Notes: a model not told the origin generated them from the sequence alone. Numbered from the stretch's first letter, positions 8,848-19,347 are shown. The stretch: DNA of 64,000 nt from Candidatus Sumerlaeota bacterium (GCA_026398535.1 JAPLSQ010000084.1:16131-80130), one strand, 5' to 3'. Translations and numbers: made by a program.

Positions 8848-9957
8848 ATGAATATGTTTCGCGGTTTCTGGGCCGTCATATACAAGGAAATGATCCAGGT
8901 GCGGCGCGACCCGAGCACGCGGTTCGTGTTCCTGATTCCGCTGTTTCAGATGATCATCTTCGGTTATGCCATCGACATGGATGTTCAGCACATCGCGACG
9001 GTGGTATGCGACATGGACCAGAGCGTGGAAAGCCGTCTGATCGTTGCTCAGATGGCAAACACGAGAACCTTCGACATCACGGGCGAGGTTGCGAGCGAAC
9101 GCGACATCCGCCGCCAGATCGTGGCCGGCACGGCAAAGGTGGGCATCATTATTCCGGGCGACTATGGCGCGAAACTGTTGCGGGGCGAGCAGGCCACCGT
9201 GCAGGTGCTCGTGGACGGTTCGGACAGTTCCGTGGCCAACAACGCGGTGCAGACATCGCGCGGCGTGGGGATGCTGCAATCGCTTCAGCGCGCGGGCGTG
9301 TCGGGCCAGTTGCTGCCGGTTGATGTGCGCCAGCGCGTGCTGTTCAATCCCGACCTCATCAGCGCAAATTTTTATGTGCCGGCGCTTGTCGGCATCATTC
9401 TGCAGATTGTGACGGTTTTTCTGACGGCATTCGCGATTGTCCGCGAGCGCGAGCGCGGTACCCTCGAGCAACTCAGCGTCACGCCCGTCTCCAGATCAGC
9501 CCTCATTCTCGGCAAGCTTGTTCCCTACGCCATCATCGGGATGATTCAGACGATTTTCGTGTTGTTGCTGATGCGTTGCCTGTTTGGTGTGGTCATCGAG
9601 GGCGATGTCTTTCTGCTTTTGGCGCTATCGGTTCTTTTCCTGCTGCCAGCGCTTGCGATGGGCATTCTTATCTCCACCATCGCCTTCAATCAGGCCGAAG
9701 CCATGCAGATGGGCATGCTCATCATGCTGCCCTCCATCCTGCTTTCGGGTTTTGCTTTTCCCCGCGAGACCATGCCGTTGCCGATTTACGCCTTAAGCTT
9801 TGGGATTCCCGTCACCTACTATGTCCAGATTCTGCGGGGCATCATCCTGCGCGGTGCGGGATTATGGGCATTGTGGCCGCAAACGCTCGCGCTTGCCGGC
9901 TTCGCCGTCGTGCTTGTGGTTGCCAGTTCGGTGCGCTTCCAGAAGCGCATCGGCTGA
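8848..9957 (+). CDS. ABC-2 type transporter permease (YbhS/YhhJ-like)
   Basis: The 369-residue permease begins immediately after the ATPase stop. It has an N-terminal helix with the typical YKEMIQVRRDPSTRFVFLIP, a ~150-residue periplasmic domain (VVCDMDQSVESRLIVAQMAN onward), then five hydrophobic segments in the C-terminal half. These include the ABC-2 signature VRERERGTLEQLSVTPVSR. One permease gene is present, so a homodimer with two copies of the single-domain ATPase is likely. Together with the HlyD lipoprotein it would form a drug or lipid efflux pump; the substrate cannot be read from sequence. Confidence 0.9.
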   Translation: MNMFRGFWAVIYKEMIQVRRDPSTRFVFLIPLFQMIIFGYAIDMDVQHIATVVCDMDQSVESRLIVAQMANTRTFDITGEVASERDIRRQIVAGTAKVGIIIPGDYGAKLLRGEQATVQVLVDGSDSSVANNAVQTSRGVGMLQSLQRAGVSGQLLPVDVRQRVLFNPDLISANFYVPALVGIILQIVTVFLTAFAIVRERERGTLEQLSVTPVSRSALILGKLVPYAIIGMIQTIFVLLLMRCLFGVVIEGDVFLLLALSVLFLLPALAMGILISTIAFNQAEAMQMGMLIMLPSILLSGFAFPRETMPLPIYALSFGIPVTYYVQILRGIILRGAGLWALWPQTLALAGFAVVLVVASSVRFQKRIG

Positions 9958-10176
9958 AAACCAAGTGTCATTGCCGGCGCCAATTCAGGTGACGGATTGT
10001 CCCGTGATCAAGCAAATTTCTTTCCCGTTCACCCCGCTTGCTGTTCTTCTCACATGAGCTCATAATCAAGCGCGCCGGTTTGTGAGTCTGTGCCCATTTT
10101 TTCAGCATTTTCCCTTAACTGCTTGAATTCCGCATTGTTTCTCCGGAAGGTGCCCATTCCATAAGGATATGAAATC

Positions 10177-11349
10177 ATGACAAAAGAGTTGCTGATCGGC
10201 GTCATTGGCGCGGGCGGGCGCGGGGCGCTTGCGCACGCTGCCCACATCCCCGGGGAGGGCGCGCGTCTTGCCGCCGCGGCTGACGCGGCCGATGAACCGC
10301 TGGCGCGGTTCCGCGAAAAATTCGGCCCCGATGTCTTTACGACGAAAAATTACCGCGAGTTGCTTGCGCGCCCCGAGATCGGGGCGGTGTTCGTCACCGC
10401 GCCCGATTTCCTGCACGAGGAAATGGCGGTTGCCGCCCTGCGAGCGGGAAAGCATGTCTATCTCGAAAAGCCCATGGCAATCACGATCGAGGGCTGCGAC
10501 CGTATCCTGCGCGCCGCCGCCGAAAACGGGCGCAAACTCTATCTCGGCCATAATATGCGACACATGACCTTTGTCCTGAAGATGAAGGAACTCATCGACG
10601 CGGGACGCATCGGCGAGGTGAAGGCCGGCTGGTGCCGCCATTTCGTCTCCTATGGCGGCGACGCTTACTTTAAGGACTGGCACGCCGAGCGCGCCAACTG
10701 CACGAGTCTGCTGTTGCAGAAAGGCGCGCACGACATCGACGTCCTGCACTGGCTCTGCGGCGGGTGCTCGCGGCGCGTCAGCGCGTTCGGCGGCCTGACG
10801 GTTTATGGGCGCGTCACGGATCACCGGGCGCCCAGCGAGCCGCCCAAAATCAGTTGGGGATTCGAGAACTGGCCCCCGCTTTCGCAGAAAGGGCTCAATC
10901 CGGTTGTCGACATCGAGGACATCAACATGATGCTCATGGAGCTCGACAACGGGGTGTTCGCATCCTACCAGCAGTGCCACTACACGCCCGACGCGTGGCG
11001 CAATTACACGATCATCGGCACAGAGGGGCGCGTGGAAAACTTTGGCGACTCGCCCGGGGAATGCGTGGTGCGGTTGTGGAACCGCCGCGCAGGATACAAG
11101 CCCGAGGGCGACGAGCAATACCCGATCCCGGTCATGAGCGGCAGCCATGGCGGCTCGGATCTGTCGATTGTCGCGGAGTTCGTGCGCTATGTCCGCGAAG
11201 GCGGCAGGGTTTCCACCTCACCGGTTGCCGCCCGCAACAGCGTTGCGGCGGGGTGTTGCGCCGCCCGCTCTGTCCGCAACGGCAATGTGCCCGTTGATAT
11301 TCCGCCTGTTGATCCCGGGATCGCGGCATACTTTGATCATTGCGGATGA
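10177..11349 (+). CDS. Gfo/Idh/MocA-family NAD(P)-dependent oxidoreductase
   Basis: The 390 residues have an N-terminal Rossmann nucleotide-binding motif (GVIGAGGRGALAHAAHIPG) and the family motif EKPMAITIEGCDR, where the lysine of EKP is catalytic. A C-terminal alpha/beta domain follows. These enzymes oxidise or reduce sugar hydroxyls and related substrates. An AAGGA Shine-Dalgarno lies about 10 nt before the ATG. No cleavable signal is seen, so it is probably cytoplasmic. The downstream PHP-domain gene begins 10 nt after the stop, indicating an operon; a carbohydrate substrate is inferred from family and context only. Confidence 0.9.
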   Translation: MTKELLIGVIGAGGRGALAHAAHIPGEGARLAAAADAADEPLARFREKFGPDVFTTKNYRELLARPEIGAVFVTAPDFLHEEMAVAALRAGKHVYLEKPMAITIEGCDRILRAAAENGRKLYLGHNMRHMTFVLKMKELIDAGRIGEVKAGWCRHFVSYGGDAYFKDWHAERANCTSLLLQKGAHDIDVLHWLCGGCSRRVSAFGGLTVYGRVTDHRAPSEPPKISWGFENWPPLSQKGLNPVVDIEDINMMLMELDNGVFASYQQCHYTPDAWRNYTIIGTEGRVENFGDSPGECVVRLWNRRAGYKPEGDEQYPIPVMSGSHGGSDLSIVAEFVRYVREGGRVSTSPVAARNSVAAGCCAARSVRNGNVPVDIPPVDPGIAAYFDHCG

Positions 11350-11359
11350 ACACACAGAT

Positions 11360-12418
11360 ATGAAAATTCATCATTCAATCATCGTGATTCTGCTGGCGGT
11401 TGCAGCGCAGGCGCCAGCCGCCACGCACACGCCGGAGCAAACGACCATGCCAAGACAACTCAACTGGTATAAAGGCAACACGCACACCCACACCAACAAA
11501 TCCGATGGCGACACGTCACCCGGTGCGGCCGCATGCTGGTACCGCGATCACGGTTACGATTTCCTTGTCATCTCGGACCACAACCGTCTGACCACACCCA
11601 GCGTTGTGGAGAAGGAAATGGCCGGAACGCGGTCCGCAAATCCGGACAAGCCTTTCCTTCTGATTTCCGGCGAGGAGGTCTCAGACTGCTTCACAGTCAA
11701 CAAGCGAGGACTTCCGCTGCATATCGGCGCGATTGGCGCCTCGCGGACGGTGGGCGTTCAGGGCGGGAAGAGTGTTGCCGATACGGTCGAAAGGTGCATC
11801 GGCGCGATTCATGCCGGCGGCGGCATCGCCCATGTGAATCACCCGAATTTTGGCTGGGCCATGACGTCTGAAGACCTGCTGGCGCTCCCGAATATCACCC
11901 ATATGGAAATCTTCAACGGGCATCCAGACGTCAACAACTGGGGCGGCGGCGGCAAACCGTCCGCGGAGGCGATGTGGGATGCGCTGTTGAGCGCGGGCAG
12001 ACGCGTTTACGCAATCGCTTCGGACGATGCGCACCATTACATGAAATATGGCCGCGATCTGGCAAATGTCGGCCGGGGCTGGATTGTGGCGCGCGCCGCC
12101 GCGCCCGACAGGGATGACATCCTCGCCGCGATCCGCGACGGGAACTACTATGCCTCAACAGGCGTGGAACTGGACGACATCTCCACCACGAATTCGACGC
12201 TGAGCCTGAAAATACGCAAACAAGGCAGCCGTCTTTTCACCACGTCATTCATCGGCGCCAACGGCGTGGTGCTCAAGGAGGACGCCTCGATGGAGCCGAA
12301 ATACAAGCTCAAGCCGGGCGGCGCCTATGTGCGCGCGCGCGTCTTGTCAAGCGGCGGTGATTATGCGTGGACCCAGCCGCTTTTCGCTCAGACAGGCGGA
12401 AAGGACATTTCAAAGTAA
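11360..12418 (+). CDS. Secreted PHP-domain metal-dependent phosphoesterase-like protein
   Basis: The ATG at 11360 gives 352 residues with a signal peptide (IIVILLAVAAQAPAATH). The PHP superfamily metal ligands are recognisable in order: KGNTHTHTNKSDGD (HxH), FLVISDHNRLT, GGGIAHVNHPNFGW, EIFNGHPD and IASDDAHHY. PHP proteins hydrolyse phosphoester bonds using two or three metal ions. A C-terminal segment after about residue 270 (DDISTTNSTLSLKIRKQGS) resembles a small beta domain. Its predicted extracytoplasmic location and coupling to a sugar-type oxidoreductase suggest scavenging of phosphorylated compounds, which is inference. Confidence 0.85.
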   Translation: MKIHHSIIVILLAVAAQAPAATHTPEQTTMPRQLNWYKGNTHTHTNKSDGDTSPGAAACWYRDHGYDFLVISDHNRLTTPSVVEKEMAGTRSANPDKPFLLISGEEVSDCFTVNKRGLPLHIGAIGASRTVGVQGGKSVADTVERCIGAIHAGGGIAHVNHPNFGWAMTSEDLLALPNITHMEIFNGHPDVNNWGGGGKPSAEAMWDALLSAGRRVYAIASDDAHHYMKYGRDLANVGRGWIVARAAAPDRDDILAAIRDGNYYASTGVELDDISTTNSTLSLKIRKQGSRLFTTSFIGANGVVLKEDASMEPKYKLKPGGAYVRARVLSSGGDYAWTQPLFAQTGGKDISK

Positions 12419-12512
12419 CCGAATATCGCACACACGCGTCGCCCGGACGTGTGCTCATCATCGGCCGCGCTGAAAATATACCGGCCTGATGCCGAGTGAG
12501 GCCGCCTCGTTC

Positions 12513-12540
12513 TTCGTCCGTGGTTGTCCGTGTTTTCCTG
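12513..12540. repeat. Fragment of a dispersed CACGGA-type repeat
   Basis: The plus strand reads cttcgtccgtggttgtccgt and continues tgttttcc. The reverse complement carries the ACACGGAC and CCACGGAC words that also characterise the longer repeat at 62792-62879 (ACACGGAG, CCACGAAG). It lies in the 150-bp convergent gap between the PHP gene and the SGNH hydrolase gene. The similarity is short, so membership in one repeat family is only suggested. Confidence 0.4.
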
Positions 12541-12568
12541 ACACCCAATCCGGCTTTCCCCCCTTCTT

Positions 12569-14119
12569 TTATCTCACGCTGACGGTCAGCGTGGTCACCT
12601 CGGCGCCAAAGTTTTTCAGCGGGCCGATGCCGTCGGCCCGCAGGCCGATTTCCATGCCATAATTGCCGGGCGCCGGCGGCGCAGCAAATGTCAGTGTGGT
12701 GGATGTGCTTTCGCCCGGCAGCAGGTCGTGTGACAGCCTTGTAAGCGCTGATGTCGTTGTTGGGGCGCCGATTGTCCGCCATTCGCCCGTGATGGACACG
12801 CCGGCGAACTCCACACCGGTTTGCAGACCCATGCGCGGCACGACGTTGCGCTTCAGGAAAGTCGTGTTGCCCGTGTTCGTGGCGATCACGCCCACGGTCA
12901 GCGCCGCGGTGGTGGAGCATTCCATGTGCGGCGGATTAAGAATCCATGCGGCGTGGGGTTTGTCCGGCGCTTCGGTGTCGTAACGCGCCACGCGCACAAT
13001 GGTGGCAAAATCTTTGGCGGAGATGACGCCCTGGTTGCGCAACACGCCCACCAGCAGGCGCGCGGCAAGATTGTGTCCCGGTCCTGAAAAATGGATGCCG
13101 TCGGCATCGAAAAGGAACTCGCGGTTTCGGCGCTCAAATTCCTCCTCGAAATCCAGAAGACATGCTCCTGTGGCCGAGCACACGGACCGCACGATGGAAT
13201 TATAATGGCTGCGCCGAATCCGGACGGTTTCGTAATCCGGCGCAAAGTTCTGCAGGACAAGCGATCCGGCGTTTTCGGTCGCGAGATTGGCGGGCTGGGT
13301 GGCCAGAACCGCCAGCGCCCCCGCCGACTGGATTTCATGCACAATCTGCTCAAGGTTGCGCGCGAATTGCTCCGGGCCGACCCTGAGCGCCGGTGAAGTG
13401 GCGGCGTCGTTCGCGCTTCGTTCACCCGCCGGCGCCGCCGCGAATTGAAACAACCGCAGCGGGCTGAATATGCGCTGGGCAGCTTCCGACCAGATATTGC
13501 GCGCGCCGAGTTCCTTGTCGGGCAGATTCAGCGCGGGAAAAAGATCATTCCATCCGAAACACGCCACCACCACGGATGGTTTGACCGCCCTGAGGCGGCG
13601 GAACAGACGCAGCCCCTGTTCGGTGGTGTATCCGGGCGCCGCGGCATTGTAGAACTCGATCGGCGGCCCGGTGCGAGGGCGGCTCACAAGGCGCTGGGCA
13701 AGCTGGGGATAGGTGCGGTAGGTCATTGCTGTCGCCGAGTCGCCAAGACACAAAACCCTTACAGTGCCGGATGTCGGCGCTCCTGAAGGCTCCGCGCCCA
13801 GCAGTCCGCTTTTTGTAACATCCATGCCGCCAAGGTTGCGTCCGGGGCTCAGACGCCACAAGAGATAACGGTCGGGCTCGAAGGCGTCTGTGTCAAACCG
13901 CCGGCTGAGAGCGCTGACACATGCCGTGTTCGTCGCCGCCTGGGCATCCATCGGTATGAGCGGGCGGTAATATCCCCGCGCCCGCAAAGCGATTTCGCCC
14001 AGCATAAACGGAAGCGCGAGGCCGAGTACGGCAAAGGTCAGCCGGCGGAACCATATTTGCGCGCGTGTGTGCCGCGATCGTGCCAGCTCCTTTTCCACGC
14101 GCGCCAGCATATCACTCAT
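12569..14119 (-). CDS. Membrane-anchored SGNH/GDSL-family hydrolase with C-terminal beta domain
   Basis: The 516 residues begin with a cytoplasmic segment and one transmembrane helix (RLTFAVLGLALPFMLGEIAL). An SGNH esterase domain follows: block I VRVLCLGDSAT with the nucleophile Ser, block III VACFGWNDLF, and block V DADGIHFSGPGHNLAARLL with the Asp/His pair. Such enzymes commonly O-deacylate polysaccharides or lipids. The last ~130 residues (VGVIATNTGNTTFLKRNVVP onward) look like an Ig-like/CARDB beta domain. The product should face the periplasm. It is transcribed alone, divergently from rpmF. Confidence 0.85.
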   Translation of the reverse strand: MSDMLARVEKELARSRHTRAQIWFRRLTFAVLGLALPFMLGEIALRARGYYRPLIPMDAQAATNTACVSALSRRFDTDAFEPDRYLLWRLSPGRNLGGMDVTKSGLLGAEPSGAPTSGTVRVLCLGDSATAMTYRTYPQLAQRLVSRPRTGPPIEFYNAAAPGYTTEQGLRLFRRLRAVKPSVVVACFGWNDLFPALNLPDKELGARNIWSEAAQRIFSPLRLFQFAAAPAGERSANDAATSPALRVGPEQFARNLEQIVHEIQSAGALAVLATQPANLATENAGSLVLQNFAPDYETVRIRRSHYNSIVRSVCSATGACLLDFEEEFERRNREFLFDADGIHFSGPGHNLAARLLVGVLRNQGVISAKDFATIVRVARYDTEAPDKPHAAWILNPPHMECSTTAALTVGVIATNTGNTTFLKRNVVPRMGLQTGVEFAGVSITGEWRTIGAPTTTSALTRLSHDLLPGESTSTTLTFAAPPAPGNYGMEIGLRADGIGPLKNFGAEVTTLTVSVR

Positions 14120-14326
14120 GAAGCGGGATCATGCGGTTGGGCGGGGCGATTATGCAATGGGAATCGCGTTTCGGGCAGGGTGAAACCGAAGTCGCGATTG
14201 CCGGAATAACTCCGGCGCGGCGGGCGCGGAATCTCCGGGCTCGTATAGCGGTCTTGAATTTTTTACGCTGAAATCGCGTAAACGCTCATGGTTCACATTA
14301 TCATTTATCATTAGGAGGCTATCCTC

Positions 14327-14515
14327 ATGCCGGTTCCAAGGCGGCGTCATTGTTCAGCGCGGCGCAAGCGCGGCCGCACACACAAGCAACTGACCCCTGT
14401 TTCTGGCATTGACAAGTGCCTGAAGTGCGGGGAACCGCGTCTGCCGCATCGCGTATGCCCCAGTTGCGGCGATTACAAGGGGCGTTTCTACGGCAAGGTT
14501 GATGCCGTAAAGTAA
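14327..14515 (+). CDS. rpmF: 50S ribosomal protein L32
   Basis: The 62 residues show the L32 N-terminus MPVPRRRHCSARRKRGRTHK and a zinc ribbon with four cysteines (CLKCGE and CPSCG). The ATG follows a GGAGG Shine-Dalgarno. The rpmF-plsX order is the widespread arrangement that links ribosome and fatty-acid/phospholipid synthesis. A 6-bp perfect hairpin (GCTGAA, 14517-14522, with TTCAGC, 14529-14534) lies just after the stop, without a T-tract, so it is not an obvious terminator. Confidence 0.96.
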   Translation: MPVPRRRHCSARRKRGRTHKQLTPVSGIDKCLKCGEPRLPHRVCPSCGDYKGRFYGKVDAVK

Positions 14516-14551
14516 AGCTGAACCGGCTTTCAGCAGCAAACAGCACGCCAC

Positions 14552-15619
14552 ATGGCCAGCCGCATCCAGAAACTCCGCGAGGAAGTACGGCTTCGCCGTC
14601 AGGCGCGGCGCTCGGCAACCATCGCCCTTGATGCCATGGGATCGGACGCCGGGCCTGATGAATTGATGCAGGGGGCTTATGATGCCGTCACGGCCCTGCA
14701 TTGGATCACCGTCATTTGCGCCGGACCGAGCGACAAGCTGGAGGCCATTATCCGGCGCAGGGAGCTTGCCCATCCCCGGTTGCGTGTTGAGCATGCTCCG
14801 CAGGTTGTCACGATGGACGAGGCGCCCAAGGATTCGCTTCGCAAGAAGGATTCGAGCGTTTCGGTGGCGGCGCGGCTTGTCCACGAAGGGCGCGCCGCAG
14901 CCATGCTTTCGGCGGGCAACACGGGCGCGACGATGGCCACTGCCATGATGACATGGCGACAGTTGCCCGGCATCAGCCGTCCCGCCATCGCCGCTGTGAT
15001 CCCCCATCCCCGCCACCCAAGCATTATTCTCGATGTGGGAGCCAATGTTGACTGCAAGCCCCGCCATCTGCTGCATTTCGCCATCATGGGCGCCGTTTAC
15101 GCGCGCCATGTTTTCCGCCGGCGCAATCCCCGCGTCGGGCTGCTTTCCATCGGTGAAGAGGAAACAAAAGGCAACGAGCAGATTTTCGACACACAGAAGC
15201 TCATGCGCCAATCCACGCTGAACTATTGCGGGAACGCGGAAGGACGCGATCTTTTCCGTGAAAAATTCGACGTTGTCGTGTGCGACGGCTTTGTGGGCAA
15301 TGTCGTGCTCAAGGTTGCCGAAGGGCTTGTTGAGTTCATCTTCGACAATCTCAAGCAGCAAATTCAGAGCAATCTTGTTGCCCAGATTGGCGCGCTGGGC
15401 ATGAAACCCGTCCTGCGCTCGTTCAAGAAAACAATCGACCATTCCGAGTATGGCGGCGCGCCCCTGCTGGGGCTGAACGGAAACTGCATCATCTGCCACG
15501 GCTCTTCGCGCGCCAAGTCCATCATGAATGCCATCCGCGTGGCCGATGAAATGGCGGGGGCAAACGTCAACCGGCGCATCGTCGAACTGCTCAAGCAGAA
15601 TACCCCGGACAGCCAGTAG
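14552..15619 (+). CDS. plsX: Phosphate acyltransferase PlsX
   Basis: PlsX converts acyl-ACP to acyl-phosphate for PlsY, the first step of phosphatidic acid synthesis. The 355 residues contain the family motifs TIALDAMGSDAGPDELMQGA, SVSVAARLVHEGRAAAMLSA, SAGNTGATMATAMM, DVGANVDCKP, LLSIGEEETKGNEQ and VVCDGFVGNVVLK. The length is normal. It begins 36 nt after rpmF in the usual order. The usual following fab genes are absent; secA comes next after 184 bp with no evident gene or clear terminator. Confidence 0.96.
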   Translation: MASRIQKLREEVRLRRQARRSATIALDAMGSDAGPDELMQGAYDAVTALHWITVICAGPSDKLEAIIRRRELAHPRLRVEHAPQVVTMDEAPKDSLRKKDSSVSVAARLVHEGRAAAMLSAGNTGATMATAMMTWRQLPGISRPAIAAVIPHPRHPSIILDVGANVDCKPRHLLHFAIMGAVYARHVFRRRNPRVGLLSIGEEETKGNEQIFDTQKLMRQSTLNYCGNAEGRDLFREKFDVVVCDGFVGNVVLKVAEGLVEFIFDNLKQQIQSNLVAQIGALGMKPVLRSFKKTIDHSEYGGAPLLGLNGNCIICHGSSRAKSIMNAIRVADEMAGANVNRRIVELLKQNTPDSQ

Positions 15620-15803
15620 CCCGGAGACGGCGGCAACGGATAGCCGCTGTATCGCGCTCCATTTGATCTCTTGCCTGCTTGCCGCGTTGTCTTATTTTCA
15701 GGCGGGCGCGCGCCGTGAAGGCGGCGCGATTTTCAGAGGTTCCAAAATATATCAACGCAAGTTGTGTTAAGACTCAAAAGAGCAAAAATCGATCCCCCAA
15801 GTC

Positions 15804-18800
15804 ATGTTTAACAAATTCATTAGCAGACTGTTTGGCAATAAGCAGGCGCGCGACATGCGCAAGGTCCTGCCGCTTGTCGATGAAATCAATGCGTATTGTG
15901 AAGAATACCAGGCTCTCGATGACAGCCAGTTGAGTGCCCAGACAGATGAGTTTCGGCGGCGTTACGCCGACGGCGTTACGCTCGATGATCTGTTGCCTGA
16001 GGCATTTGCTGTCGTCAAGGAAGCCTGCCGCCGCAATCTTGGAAAGAAGTGGATGGCCGCGGGCATTGAGATCACCTGGGACATGGTGCCTTTCGATGTT
16101 CAGCTTGCGGGCGCCATTGTGATGCACCATGGCAAGATCGCCGAAATGGCGACCGGCGAGGGAAAAACCCTCGTGGCCATCATGCCTCTTTATCTCAACG
16201 CCATCGCCGGCAAGGGCGTCCATCTTATCACTGTCAATGACTACCTGGCGCGGCGCGACAGTGAGTGGATGGGCCAGATTTTCAATTTTCTTGGCATGAG
16301 CGTGGGCTGCCTCGACAAAACCGAACCAAGCACGCCCGAACGCCGCGCCATGTATGCCTGCGACATCACCTATGGCACCAACCACGAATTCGGCTTTGAT
16401 TACCTGCGCGACAACATGGTGCACGAGGCTGACCAGATGGTTCAGCAGCGCGGGCATTTCTACGCCATCGTCGATGAGGTGGACAATATTCTCATCGATG
16501 AGGCGCGCACCCCGCTCATTATCAGCGGACCTGTTGACCGCTCCACGCACCGCTACGACGAGATCAAGCCGCTGGTTTATGATCTGGTGAAAAAACAGAA
16601 TGAGATCGTGAACCGCTACGTGTCCCAGGCGGAGGAGACGCTCAAATCCAATCCCAAATACGAGGAGGGGGGCATGGCGTTGCTGCGGGCGCAGCGCGGC
16701 CTGCCCAAGCACAAACGGCTCGTCAAGATGCGCAGCGAACCAGGCATGCAGACGCTCATCGAAAAAACCGAGCTGGGCTTCATGGCCGAAAAAAGGATGT
16801 ACGATGTTGACGAGGGCCTTTACTACGTTGTGGATGAAAAGGGACATCAGATTGATCTGACCGACCTCGGCCGCAACACACTGTCGCCAACCAATCCCAA
16901 GCTGTGGGAGGTGCCAGACATCGTCGAGGAAATCGCCGCCGTCGAAGCAGGCGATTTTGACCTGATCGAGCTCAACGACGGCCAGAAATTGCTGCTCAAC
17001 GGGCGCGAACACGAACGCGCCGCCGCCAAGAAACCGGACGGCAGTTATGAAGTCCACCGGCACGACGGCATCCAGCGCATCGCCGCACAGAAAATCGTCC
17101 GCATCATCCCCGGCAGCGAAGTCCCTCAAGAGGAACGTGACACGCGCAAGGAGGACGTACGCAACGAGCATGCCATTCAGACCGAGAAGCTCCACAACAT
17201 CTCCCAGTTGTTGCGCGCCTACTCGCTGTATGAAAAAGATGTCGAATACGTCGTCCAGGACAACAAGGTCATCATCGTTGACGAGTTCACGGGACGCCTG
17301 ATGAACGGACGGCGATGGAGCGATGGTCTGCACCAGGCCGTCGAATGCAAGGAGGGCGTGGAGATTGAGATTGAGACACAGACGCTCGCCACGATCACCC
17401 TGCAAAACTATTTCCGCATGTACAAGAAGCTCGCCGGCATGACGGGAACCGCCGAAACCGAAGCGGCGGAATTTGCGCACACTTACAACACGGATGTTGT
17501 GGTCGTCCCGACCAACCAGCCATGCATCCGCGCGGATCAGAACGATCTCATTTACAAGACGAAGCGCGAGAAGTACAACGCGATCATCAGTGAAATCGCC
17601 CGCTGCTGCCAGGAGAAGCTGCCCGTGCTCGTCGGCACGGTCAGCGTCGAGGTCAGCGAGCTGCTCAGCCGCATGCTGGCGCGCAACAAGATTCCGCACA
17701 ACGTCCTCAACGCCAAGAACCACCAGCGCGAGGCCGAGATCATCCGTTTCGCCGGCCAGCCGGGCGCGGTGACCATCGCCACGAACATGGCCGGCCGCGG
17801 AACCGACATCAAGCTTCATCCCGATGTGGTGCACAAGGACGAGAAGGGGCGTCTGACAGGCGGTCTGCAGGTCATTGGCACCGAGCGCCACGAGGCGCGC
17901 CGCATCGACCGCCAGCTCAGGGGGCGTTCCGGACGCCAGGGCGATCCCGGACGCTCCATCTTCTGTCTCTCGCTCGAGGACGATCTCATGCGCCTGTTCG
18001 GCAGCGAACGCATCGCGCGGGTGATGGACAGGCTCGGCATGCAGGAAGGCGAAGAGATCACCCATCCGCTCGTGACCCGCGCCATCGAAAGCGCCCAGAA
18101 AAAAGTCGAGACGCGCAATTTCGAGATACGAAAGAAAACGCTCGATTACGACAACGTGATGAACAAACAGCGCGAGGCCATCTACGGTCTGCGCAAGGAG
18201 GTCATCACGGGCGGCGATCTGCGCGATCTGGTGCTGTCCGTTCACTACGAGGCCGTCAAGAACGAGATCAACGAGTTCGGTGACGCGAACCGCAACTCGG
18301 TCGAGTGGGACATCGAGGGATTTCTCACCTACCTCCAGCGCCACATCCCCTATGCGGATTTCATGCCGCATATAGAACAACTGCGCGGGCATGACGCCGA
18401 CTCGTTCATGACCGAAATCCTGAAGCTGGTCGCGGAGGCCTACGAGGCCAAGCGCAAGCACCTCAACAACGACCAGCTCATGCGCGACCTTTGCCGCTGG
18501 GTCATCCTGCGCCGAATCGACACGAACTGGATTGACCATCTGCTGGCAATTGACGACCTGCGCGAGAGCATCGGCTGGCGGGGTTATGCCCAGCTCGATC
18601 CGCTTGTCGAATACCAGAAGGAAGCCTCCCTGCTGTTCGAGGACCTCATGTTCCGGGTTCACAAAGAGGTTCTTGAAAATCTTTTCCGCACCGAACCAGT
18701 GATCCAGGGGATCGCGCCGCCAACCGGGCAGATAATCCGCGGCATGCAGGCGCGGCGGGCAAGCATGGACGAGATTGTGCCCGCGGCGGCCATGCTCACC

Positions 18801-19010
18801 GACAGCGAGTTGCAGGAGATGGCTGAAGCCGGCGGCGCCGCGCCAGGAGATGGACGCGGCCGGCGCGCGGCGGGCGCCTCCCAGCCGTCCAATGTTCCGT
18901 ACCGCGCCGGGCCGCGGGTGGGGCGCAACGACCCCTGCCCGTGCGGCAGCGGGAAAAAATTCAAGAAATGCTGCGGCGGCGCGCGCGTGACAATTGAAGA
19001 TGCCGGTTGA
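15804..19010 (+). CDS. secA: Preprotein translocase ATPase SecA
   Basis: SecA drives Sec-dependent export through SecYEG. Motifs seen: Walker [11 protein letters not shown] near residue 115, the DEAD-type box [20 protein letters not shown] near 224, [20 protein letters not shown] near 490, [35 protein letters not shown] and, at the C-terminus, a zinc-binding SEC-C motif ([14 protein letters not shown], about 1045-1058) that binds SecB or phospholipid. At 1,068 residues it is longer than the ~900 of E. coli because of a ~60-residue insertion at about 383-449 ([20 protein letters not shown] region). Long secA genes of this kind occur in several PVC/FCB-type phyla. Confidence 0.97.
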   Translation: MFNKFISRLFGNKQARDMRKVLPLVDEINAYCEEYQALDDSQLSAQTDEFRRRYADGVTLDDLLPEAFAVVKEACRRNLGKKWMAAGIEITWDMVPFDVQLAGAIVMHHGKIAEMATGEGKTLVAIMPLYLNAIAGKGVHLITVNDYLARRDSEWMGQIFNFLGMSVGCLDKTEPSTPERRAMYACDITYGTNHEFGFDYLRDNMVHEADQMVQQRGHFYAIVDEVDNILIDEARTPLIISGPVDRSTHRYDEIKPLVYDLVKKQNEIVNRYVSQAEETLKSNPKYEEGGMALLRAQRGLPKHKRLVKMRSEPGMQTLIEKTELGFMAEKRMYDVDEGLYYVVDEKGHQIDLTDLGRNTLSPTNPKLWEVPDIVEEIAAVEAGDFDLIELNDGQKLLLNGREHERAAAKKPDGSYEVHRHDGIQRIAAQKIVRIIPGSEVPQEERDTRKEDVRNEHAIQTEKLHNISQLLRAYSLYEKDVEYVVQDNKVIIVDEFTGRLMNGRRWSDGLHQAVECKEGVEIEIETQTLATITLQNYFRMYKKLAGMTGTAETEAAEFAHTYNTDVVVVPTNQPCIRADQNDLIYKTKREKYNAIISEIARCCQEKLPVLVGTVSVEVSELLSRMLARNKIPHNVLNAKNHQREAEIIRFAGQPGAVTIATNMAGRGTDIKLHPDVVHKDEKGRLTGGLQVIGTERHEARRIDRQLRGRSGRQGDPGRSIFCLSLEDDLMRLFGSERIARVMDRLGMQEGEEITHPLVTRAIESAQKKVETRNFEIRKKTLDYDNVMNKQREAIYGLRKEVITGGDLRDLVLSVHYEAVKNEINEFGDANRNSVEWDIEGFLTYLQRHIPYADFMPHIEQLRGHDADSFMTEILKLVAEAYEAKRKHLNNDQLMRDLCRWVILRRIDTNWIDHLLAIDDLRESIGWRGYAQLDPLVEYQKEASLLFEDLMFRVHKEVLENLFRTEPVIQGIAPPTGQIIRGMQARRASMDEIVPAAAMLTDSELQEMAEAGGAAPGDGRGRRAAGASQPSNVPYRAGPRVGRNDPCPCGSGKKFKKCCGGARVTIEDAG

Positions 19011-19089
19011 TTTCCCGCGGCGGGCGCGTCAATTTTTGGTTTTTCATGTGTTGGGATTGAGAGGATTCTGTTCTTTGAGGAAAGCGCTG

Positions 19090-19347
19090 ATGAGATTAGT
19101 GAAGTTGCTTGCTGTTTTATCGCTGGTGCTGTTTGTTTTTGGCGGATGCGCGTGGCGCGCGAAACAGCCCACGGGCTGGGGTCGCCCGACCACCATGGGG
19201 CTGAAATCCGCCGATCAGGTGGCGCCATGCTGCCGCGACCTGGCCCTTGGACGCATTTCGCTGGCCGAGTGCATGCAGAAACCTGAATGCAAGGCCAACG
19301 GCAACCGTTGTTGCGCCAACGCCATCTCAGACATGTCGCCCAACTGA
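19090..19347 (+). CDS. Small cysteine-rich lipoprotein, unknown function
   Basis: The ATG at 19090, with GAGGAAA 8-10 nt upstream, gives 85 residues. MRLVKLLAVLSLVLFVFGGC is a clear lipoprotein signal with the lipobox cysteine at residue 20. The mature part is about 65 residues with six further cysteines, including two CC pairs (APCCRDL, NRCCANA) and single cysteines in LAECMQKPEC. No family is recognised; the spacing could support disulfides or metal binding. It follows secA by 79 nt and precedes the cyclase-family gene, possibly within one transcript. Confidence 0.7.
   Translation: MRLVKLLAVLSLVLFVFGGCAWRAKQPTGWGRPTTMGLKSADQVAPCCRDLALGRISLAECMQKPECKANGNRCCANAISDMSPN

Noticed and set aside
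14517..14534. Hairpin after rpmF as intrinsic terminator
   Set aside because: Only a 6-bp stem and no T-tract, and plsX follows in the same direction.
15774..18662. Long open frame of ~960 codons antisense to secA
   Set aside because: High-GC codon usage leaves the complementary frame open. The secA frame has complete conserved motifs and the antisense product resembles nothing.
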